Assembly: GCA_031308135.1 (NCBI GenBank)
Contig: JAHLJT010009419.1
Coordinates: forward strand, 183,596,625 to 183,660,624
Length of the DNA: 64,000 nt
Source of the DNA: Acheta domesticus
Lineage: Eukaryota > Arthropoda > Insecta > Orthoptera > Gryllidae
Reading direction: 5' to 3'
Shown here: piece after piece, positions 58,301 through 64,000 of the stretch
Position numbering within the stretch: the first letter of the stretch is position 1
Layout: every line of letters begins with the position of its first letter
The notes under the pieces: generated by a model
What the model was told of the DNA's origin: nothing
What the model saw: only the letters and a program-made list of their open reading frames with translations
Database searches by the model: none
Made by a program: the position numbers and the translations under genes

Positions 58301-61300
58301 TATTCTGATTTTCGTTCACATGAATTCTTTATCTGGATATGTTACTGAAAATTTCAATTAGGCCAAATTATTATACAATATTTTAGCATAACAGCCAGCG
58401 CGCAGCGTAAAGTTTACATCACTATGCACCTATCCTGAATAGAGTGTTACAAAAACTGAATGTAGCATGCAAACTAAACAGTGGCTGCAGGAATGCATCA
58501 CTAAAATTACAAGGAATGAGCAAGGAATACCAAGAACGCAGAAATCTTTGACAACTAGTTGACAGCAAAACAAAAAAATCTGCTATTGTTGTAAAATTTA
58601 CGACAGCGTGCCCACTGGAAGGTTTAAAAAAAATGAAGCTTGTACTTTTAAGTATATGTTTGTATTTGTACTTGTTTGAAAGGTGTTTTGAACTTGACCT
58701 AGTCTGTAAGTCAGGTACTTGTTCCAGATAATTATTGCATAAGATAAGCTTCATGCAAGGAGACTTTTTCTCTATATACTATGTGTATGTTACTACTAAT
58801 GTAAAATTTTTCAAATATCCCCCTTTTGTGAAATTAATCTGTCACCTCATTTCTGGATTAATGTAGTAGTTAAATTAAATTAATTTTTTAAATTATGTAG
58901 GTTAGAATTACAAAAGGTTTTGTATGGTTTTCTTAGGTTTTCTATGGTTATTTTCAAATTCAGTGTAGTAGACAGTTTGAAAAGTGAGATAATTTGATAT
59001 TGCCTGGAGGAATCAGATAATTTTTGCTCCTACTTTCCATTTTTCTCAAATTTGATATTACTCAGTTTTTAACCTTTTTCCACTTGAAAATCAAATGATA
59101 AATGATTTGAATTATTGTGAAGTTTTCACCACTTTTGAAATACAAACTCAGTTCACCTAGTTGCAACATTTCTGAATCACATATAATTATAAGAAAGGAG
59201 TTACAAAAAATACAATTTGAGTTTGTCAATGATTAAAAATAATTATTTTACTTCAAATTTGCAGCATGAACACACACTATCCACCAGGCACTATTTGTTA
59301 GAATCTCTGAACTTTCTTAGTTTCTTAAGATCTTATTTACTGTGTGAGATGAGTTTTTCCCTTGTAAATATTTCATTTGAAAATTACTGGGGCATCTTAT
59401 ATTTGCAGAATAAGCGTGGATGGAGTTCATTTTTACGTTGCCTTTTGATATTAAGAAACTTGAAATCTGACTTAACAATAAGTCACAAAAGCGATAAAAA
59501 AATGGATATCTATTATAGGTACCCCTAACATGTGGTCATGGGTTTGCCAGACAATTTAGACCAATATTTTTGAACAGATTGTTGAAAAGAGGATCTCAAA
59601 CAAATGGCATTGCAAGCATTGGCGGCTCATGAACAAATGGTCAGGGTAGGCAAAACATTATTGAACAGCAGGAGATTCCAGGAAGTGGCCAGAAGGATCC
59701 TGGCCATGCATCACCGCAATCCAATTAAAAAAAAAAAATGTATTCAATTTATACAAAACAATTATCTCACTGATATCATTATATTCCAAAGCATTATTTC
59801 CATGAAGCGTGTGCAGACATGGTTTCAAGATATTCAGATTCTAAAAAAGTGTTGAGAGTTGTGCTGCTCTGACAGTAATTCAGAAATTATATTCAATTTT
59901 TTTGCCAAGCATGTAAGATTCATTGAAATACATACGTGATTTTTTAGCATTACGTGATCTTTTGGCATTACGTGATCTTTTGGCTTACTTTCAAATAGCT
60001 GAAAATGTGCAAATTAACAGTGTCAGTGATATTAAAAGAAACAACATTCGTGATTTTTTTTAAAAACCAAAGAATACTAAGAAATGAACTTTTTGTCATA
60101 TTAAAGAATGCAATTGTCACTATCCATTGGAAAAGTTTGATGAAAAAATTTAGAGCCATTTTTGAGTAAATAGTGTTCAAGCGTTTCTGAAAATGTGGAA
60201 ATTTGAGCTTGTTATCAGCTCATTTGAGCTCAGAAAGCTGTTGAATTTTTCAAGAAACTTTATATGACATTATTTAAAGCACATGTTATCATATATGTAA
60301 TGTTAACAAATAACCATTCATGTATATATTAATAATGTGAGAAACAAACCAAAAAAAATAAATTTTTATAATTTTTGAGGAAACAAAAGGATAGAGCAAT
60401 ATGGCATTTTCGTCATCTTGTAGAGCTCATTTTCCACTATCCATAACGAAAGTTTAAAGAAAAAAAATTTGGAGCCGTTTTTGAGAAGATCTTGTTATTG
60501 TTATTTTTTAATATTACCTACATTGCGCGAATACTACTAAGATTTGAAAAGATGTACATGACATTAATGAAATAAATAAATATGGAGAACAAATTACATT
60601 TGAAGGAAAAATCTCTCTGTAATTGTAACAAAGCACTGAAAAAAATTCAAACTTTTGCAATTTTCAAAAATTCAGAGTTAACCGTGAAAACGAGACCTAT
60701 GCCACCTTTGTAAGTGTATTTTACTCTGTTCTTATAAGAAATTTAAAGAACAAATTTGGAGCCATTTTTGAGAAAATTTGGAAAATGACTCGAGACGCTT
60801 CATGTCAAGTACTCCCAAATCTCAAAGCTTTGACTTGAGCCAGATGGACAGGAGTTTCTTTGGTTTGGAAAAAATCCTATACATGGTTTAGACACTAGTG
60901 GTGTTCGCAGATGAACGGACAGGCATTTTGGCGTCTGTTGACTTTTTGGTATTAAAGGACCCACAAAACAGGGATTCTGGCTGTACCATGTGTTAGAGGA
61001 TTTTTTTTTCTTAATTTGGCTACTGGGTTTATTCACTTTTTTTGTATCAGGACAGCAATTCATTTTTTCTGCTGAAAATCTGACGTTTTTTGTGCAGCAT
61101 TACGTAACTTTTTCTATACTATGTACCCAAGAAATTGAAAATCAAGTAACACTCATAATCCTCTACCCACTAGTTTAAAATGAAAAGTAAATACTTCCTC
61201 AATAATGATAATTTTCCCCACTTGTTAACTCAAGAAAACAGTAAACACACATGCTATGTGGCTTGCATGTGAGTAGAAATTGGAGTCTTCCGAGCAGGTT

Positions 61301-63520
61301 GGCAGCAAGTGAATTCGTTGGGGTACGCTGAACATGCATGTGTCAGATATGGATACAGCTTGCTACTGTTCTATGCTCACTACAGAGTCTTTTCTCAGAA
61401 TAGGATGTGAAATGAGGCAGCACCCGGGTGTGCCTACCCTGAGAAGGGCAAGTGGGCACAATCTTTGTTGGAAGAGATGTACAAGTCACGTGGCTTACAG
61501 ACTGTTAGAAAACACTTGAAATTGAAAAATGTCTCATGCCACAATAATGAAATGTTCATTATACATTTCCAGAAGAATAATACTTTCACCATATTAAAAT
61601 TGTAAGAGTCATTTAAAATTTCTTTTATTTTTATTTATTATTAAATGTAATAAAGTGGTACATATTCATCAGGGTAGGCAGTGTCTACCTTGCCTACCCC
61701 AAAGAGCCACCACTGATTGTAAGTGAAATGCAGTCTGAAAATGCATAAAAATTGTGCCCGAGATTTGTTTTATGATGCACTGAATTAGGCCAAGCAAACT
61801 TGGTTCAACACCCGGTGAATGCATAATTCTGTGTTGCAAGAGATAAAAATTCATTTGATTCAATTTCATATTGTCTAACCACAGAAACAGAATGATTTAA
61901 AAATATGTTTTATCAAATTCCCAAATGTTGGAAACTGCTGCTCTCACCTGCAGAATAGATCTACATAATTGAACAAGTTATCAGCTTACAACTCCCGTGC
62001 ATACGTTAAACAATGCAAACTTCTAATTAAAGGTTGTTAAAGACACAGAGGACCTGAACAAGAGTGCCAGGATGAAATATGGTGACACAGAATGTTCTTA
62101 GGTAGCATCAGATGATAGACAAAGAATGCAAGTTCAACACACTTCCAAAGAGGCAAAGTCAGAGGAGAACCTAGTTAGGGAGGAGGGAAGAAATAAATAC
62201 ATGTGAAGGTAAAGATGGTATGACCAAAATGATGTTGATAAGGAACAAGAAAATAGTGAAAGCTGAAGCAAAAAGATTTAATCTTTCATCAACAAGACAA
62301 TTTGCAATTTCATTTTGCTTGAATAGTAAAAATTAGTTAAAAATGAAAAAAAAGTTCTCAGAAGGTCTCTTCTCGACTCTGAATATAAGAGTCATCTTAT
62401 ATTCAAGTTCATGCAGGTGTTTGTGCTCAGGAAAAGATATCCTTTATGCATTTTATATTTCCTTTGTTCACTCAAGAAAATGTCCAGGGTTTCCCTTGTT
62501 TCTGCCTTATGAACGAGGTGCAGGCAGTAAGTAAGTGTTTCTAGGTCATTGACAAAAGAAAACTCAATTGCGTGGAAAAACTTTATTGTAGCATATATGG
62601 TGTTGCAGTATTTTTCCACATAATCATCAGACTTTTGAGCTATTTGTCTTACCATGGAATCAACATTTGAATCCCTATGTAGTAGAACTCTGCTTCGTGG
62701 GTGGATATTGGTGTTCGAAAGACATTTGCAACTCTGCGTCACTGAGTTTGCATAATGCTAACCTGACAGATTTCTTGAGGTCATATAGTTGGCCATGCAA
62801 GGCTCAACTCAAGACAGATCTGCAAATTCCGCCAGGATGTGTTTGACTATCCACTCAGTAGTCCAGGTCCCCCCCTCCAACAATTTCCATCTTTTCTTAC
62901 ACCTCTTCAAAATTATTGTAATATGAAGTCAAAAATAATATTTAAAGAGATGACTTCCTGTTTAATGTTTGACTGATCAGTGCTTACTAGTATACTACCC
63001 AAATTTGTGCATACTCACTTCCTAAGTTTAATACAACTCTAGAAGATTTGTCAGTACTCCATCATAGAGAATTTACATTGAATTGAAATTAAGTTTATCT
63101 TATGTTTAGTTGGGCTCAAACGTCACAAATATTTTAAAGAGAACTTTTCTATACATGGCAGATCTTCAAGGTTGTGATTAGTTCTTTTCTTTTTAATTAT
63201 TTCTAAGTATTGAACTGTGTGAGATGTACCATAAATTTGAGCAGTTGAGCATTTGAACAGTTGGGTTATCAATTTTACTTGTAAAATAAAAAAAAAAAAA
63301 AAGAAAATAATGCTCTGTTGATCTCTGGAAACAAAATAATTTTATTTCTCTACAGAAACTGAGAAGAAAGAATATGAATTTGGCATAACTAGTCTGTCCA
63401 ACAAGAGAGAACTTCTACAGAACGGAGATCCTGTTACTTTCCAATTGGATACAGAAGGGAGAGCTGCTAATGTTGTTGCAGTTCGAAAGAAGAGAAGGGC
63501 TACTGTTGATGCTGTAAAAG
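38583..63520 (+). CDS. CSDE1: Upstream of N-ras / CSDE1, multi cold-shock-domain RNA-binding protein (coding exons 1-11; 3' end outside window)
   Basis: Cytoplasmic RNA-binding protein that controls translation and stability of mRNAs; fly Unr acts with Sxl on msl-2. Coding exons: 38583-39056, 39462-39641, 39747-39946, 40252-40465, 40550-40779, 47834-48095, 48363-48533, 50256-50381, 50455-50657, 57495-57736 and 63356-63520. All are GT/AG with consistent phases, 822 codons so far. Residues 1-145 are a Ser/Asn-rich low-complexity leader. Canonical cold-shock domains carry RNP1/RNP2-like pairs: YGFI 161-164 with FFHF 174-177; FGFI 317-320 with FFHF 330-333; FGFL 482-485 with FFHF 495-498; FGFI 670-673 with FFHF 683-686. 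Non-canonical CSD-like segments lie between, for example YENRGECFFLPY in exon 3. The last exon ends ATVDAVK, just before the expected fifth domain. Introns 5, 9 and 10 are 5.6-7.1 kb and hold transposons. Confidence 0.96.
40247..40260 (+). promoter_or_regulatory. Tandem NAG splice acceptors at CSDE1 exon 4
   Basis: The acceptor reads GCAAGCAGCAGTGG. AG at 40250-40251, 40253-40254 and 40256-40257 are three in-frame acceptors in a row. Use of each would give Arg-Ser-Ser-Gly, Arg-Ser-Gly or Arg-Gly at the junction (residues 285-288). All keep the downstream frame. I used the first for numbering; which one dominates is unknown. Confidence 0.6.
40780..44193. other. CSDE1 intron 5, first part
   Basis: AT-rich intron without coding signal. 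A (TAA)n microsatellite occupies about 43280-43348 (over 20 units). Nothing else is supported up to the TIR element at 44194. Confidence 0.7.
44194..45516. mobile_element. TIR element, 1.3 kb, with an internal 30-bp minisatellite
   Basis: Both ends are 36-bp inverted copies with one mismatch (44194-44229 and 45481-45516). From outside they read ATATCTGTGGCTATTAGGTA then AAACTCATTAACTCCA. The interior is AT-rich (many ATATTTCGATAT-like words) and holds a 30-bp tandem array at 45042-45328. The array unit (GGAGTTAATGAGTTTTTTCC then TGATGGTGTT) contains the inner TIR sequence in reverse, so the array probably grew from the right TIR. A lone related unit lies at about 44418-44460. No transposase is present. 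The open frame across the array (45036-45332) is only a translated repeat. Confidence 0.75.
45042..45328. repeat. Minisatellite, 30-bp unit, 9-10 copies
   Basis: Unit GAGTTTTTTCCTGATGGTGT then TGGAGTTAAT (30 bp; one copy is 29 bp). Later copies carry GTTGAT in place of GTTAAT and GTTCTTTCC variants, so there is ordered divergence along the array. It lies within the TIR element 44194-45516. Confidence 0.95.
45517..46751. other. CSDE1 intron 5, middle part
   Basis: Anonymous AT-rich intron. A 73-codon frame at 45818-46039 shows no recognisable domain and is likely chance. Confidence 0.5.
46752..47077. mobile_element. MITE, about 325 bp, with about 40-bp inverted ends
   Basis: GTGAACTAACTTTTATAATG then GATGTAACATAAATGAATT at 46752-46790 is matched in reverse at about 47038-47077. 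The interior is non-coding. The target duplication is unclear. Confidence 0.75.
47078..47833. other. CSDE1 intron 5, last part
   Basis: Ends in a polypyrimidine tract and CAG (47831-47833) before exon 6. The 101-codon frame at 47078-47383 has no recognisable motif. No repeat was identified. Confidence 0.6.
48534..50255. other. CSDE1 intron 7 with a decayed TIR element
   Basis: Intron between exons 7 and 8. Imperfect inverted arms occur at about 48921-48960 (GTTACTATTCTGCAGAAG, TTTGGTATTGACAG) and 49849-49902 (CTGTCAATCCCAAA, CTGCAGTATAGAAGTAATAAC). Between them a plus-strand open piece at about 49403-49569 encodes an acidic segment (SCDSDSGNEDGSVENSDCDS) ending in a stop. This could be a transposase N-terminal remnant. 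The class is not established. Confidence 0.45.
50658..51227. other. CSDE1 intron 9, first part
   Basis: Starts with the GTATGT donor of exon 9. AT-rich and no feature recognised. Confidence 0.6.
51232..53027. mobile_element. piggyBac-like element, 1.8 kb, TTAA target site
   Basis: TTAA at 51228-51231 and 53028-53031 bounds inverted ends CACTAGAATGCCCAG and CTGGGCACTCTAGTG (one mismatch). TTAA duplication with this end suits piggyBac-like elements. The interior has no intact transposase. A broken plus-strand stretch near 52720-52830 is cysteine-rich (CNNCETVVYGTCNRKKYFC when read with frame breaks), which could be the C-terminal zinc-binding tail, but this is weak. Confidence 0.75.
53422..56645. 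mobile_element. Decayed DNA transposon, 3.2 kb, with minus-strand protein remnant
   Basis: Short imperfect inverted ends: GAGCACAGTGTTTTCTCAGC at 53422 and, read inward from 56645, GGAGCACAGAGTATTTTCTC. The 5' border is less certain than the protein inside. A T/C-rich tract lies at 53746-53802. No target duplication could be confirmed. Confidence 0.5.
54281..55720 (-). pseudogene. Transposon-associated protein remnant (family unnamed)
   Basis: Minus-strand pieces in order: MSGKYNFISVRENGEKVHKP then RLILNNLKETYRYFKEKFP (55682-55476); SISKFASAKK and, after breaks, VCVCAYHEN (about 55480-55370); KDYQDWLTKVICNPPRAEGY with MCEKCPRTEELL and IESLMYWQWIHLD (55357-55133); CDFSENYSFTIQDSV with MQWKNDQAIIHPF (about 54990-54890); and a tail (54485-54291). 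From memory, the chain SKF...VCVCxYHxN...CNPP...CxxC...FxENYxFxxQDxxxxxxW is shared by a large set of uncharacterised, multi-copy proteins in insects and cnidarians. Multiple stops and frameshifts mean it is dead. I cannot name its superfamily. Confidence 0.6.
56646..57494. other. CSDE1 intron 9, last part
   Basis: AT-rich, ending in TTTTATCCACAG before exon 10 (57495). No feature recognised. Confidence 0.6.
57994..58623. mobile_element. piggyBac-like MITE, about 630 bp
   Basis: TTAA (57990-57993) followed by CCTTCCAGCAGGCGTGCGTA; the right end reads CGTGCCCACTGGAAGG then T and TTAA (58624-58627). TGTCGTAAATTTTATGACA near the left end is mirrored by GTAAAATTTACGACAGCG at the right. The interior is non-coding. 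Confidence 0.7.
58628..59608. other. CSDE1 intron 10, nothing recognised
   Basis: AT-rich intron sequence. A 103-codon frame at 59217-59528 shows no motif that I can place. Confidence 0.5.
59617..61715. mobile_element. hAT-type non-autonomous element, 2.1 kb, carrying a family A copy
   Basis: Inverted ends CATTGGCGGCTC and GAGCCACCACTG, each continuing inward with GGGTAGGC / GCCTACCC. Flanks are ATTGCAAG (59609-59616) and ATTGTAAG (61716-61723), an 8-bp duplication with one change. That is the hAT pattern, as for 25225-29831, but with a different end sequence. No transposase frame. The middle is a diverged family A copy. Confidence 0.75.
59950..61115 (-). repeat. Family A, old diverged copy (A10)
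   Basis: Minus-oriented. Internal landmarks are still visible: TTAGAGCCATTTTTGAG (about 60150), TTGGAGCCGTTTTTGAGAAG (about 60470) and TTGGAGCCATTTTTGAGAAA (about 60758), about 300 bp apart. Then come TGGTTTAGACACTAGTGGTG, CTGTACCATGTGTTAG and CAGCATTACGTAACTTTTTC. Both extreme ends are lost. It is fully inside the hAT-type element. Confidence 0.75.
61724..63355. other. CSDE1 intron 10, last part
   Basis: No coding block or repeat border was recognised. An A-rich run sits at about 63287-63304, and the intron closes with TTTATTTCTCTACAG before exon 11. Confidence 0.6.
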
Positions 63521-64000
63521 GTAGGAAGAATATTCTCAAAACAAGTGTGTTCCATTCAATTTTTGTTTATATGTGCATTTGCTTTGATTGGTTATGGATG
63601 TCAATTGGTTGATGTTGACAGTGATAACTACATTATTCTGAATAATTGCTTGAGGCATTGTATTGTAACGAGTGTTACACTTGCACATCTTTGAAGTCAT
63701 TTTTACTTTCCTGCTAGTACAGTCTGAGGCATGTAACTGGAGAAAATCAATTTGCATTGTGGCGTCTGAACCTACTTTTGGTCAGAACAACAAACTTTTG
63801 AAATTATGAATCCGACTGCCTCTCCCCTGATCAAGTTCATACAGTTGTTTGTTATCCTCGCTGGTCAGGTTCAGTCTCTCTGCCATGAAAGCCTTTTTCT
63901 TTATGTGATAATTCTTCTGTCTTATGTCAGAATGAAACATCTCACCCATAAACGAGTATGAACTCAGTGAACAGTCAAAGTAAGACATTAATTTCGAGTT
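63521..64000. other. CSDE1 intron 11 (partial)
   Basis: Starts with the GTAGGA donor after exon 11. The exon for the fifth cold-shock domain (expected FGFI and FFH motifs) is not within the remaining 480 bp, so it lies to the right. Confidence 0.7.

Overview
This is a piece of an arthropod, almost certainly insect, nuclear genome. Host genes are split by GT-AG introns. There are many non-autonomous transposons, several non-LTR retrotransposon remnants, and a tRNA-derived SINE whose core (CCGTGGTTT... / ...ACACCAGG) I recall from orthopteroid and cockroach-like insects. The dense repeats and multi-kilobase introns would suit a polyneopteran, but the order cannot be fixed from this window. A 1000-base run of N (5501-6500) is an assembly gap.

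Three host genes can be built exon by exon. (1) On the minus strand, 513-18322, lie the first three coding exons of an aldo-keto reductase. All four catalytic residues (Asp44, Tyr49, Lys78, His111) are present. Its first intron is about 16 kb and filled with repeats, and the 3' part of the gene lies left of the window. (2) On the minus strand, 34049-37601, is a complete six-exon ataxin-3 (Josephin deubiquitinase) gene of 372 codons, with five ubiquitin-interacting motifs and no polyglutamine tract. (3) On the plus strand, 38583-63520, are the first eleven coding exons of Upstream of N-ras (Unr/CSDE1), an RNA-binding protein with repeated cold-shock domains. The fifth canonical domain and the C-terminus lie to the right. 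Ataxin-3 and CSDE1 are divergent and share a roughly 1-kb intergenic promoter region.

Repeats by region. 2.1-5.5 kb: three TIR elements, an intact SINE with target-site duplications, and a solo LTR next to a second LTR end. 6.5-6.9 kb: a 56-bp tandem array bordering the gap. 7.6-31.8 kb and again at 60-61 kb: about a dozen copies of one unnamed non-coding family, called 'family A' here. It is about 1.5 kb long, has a palindromic end and an internal period of about 305 bp. Mixed in are APE-type and RTE-like LINE remnants, a piggyBac-like MITE, and a 4.6-kb hAT-type element (25225-29831). The hAT-type element carries both a family A copy and an R4/Dong-like LINE inserted in an ATT microsatellite. 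The CSDE1 introns hold a 1.3-kb TIR element built around a 30-bp minisatellite, two piggyBac-like elements, a decayed transposon with a recognisable minus-strand protein, and a second hAT-type element that also carries family A sequence.

The three genes have unrelated jobs (carbonyl reduction, ubiquitin editing, translational control), and I see no functional cluster. The most unusual material is the transposon architecture: family A, its repeated presence inside hAT-type elements, and the minisatellite-bearing TIR element.
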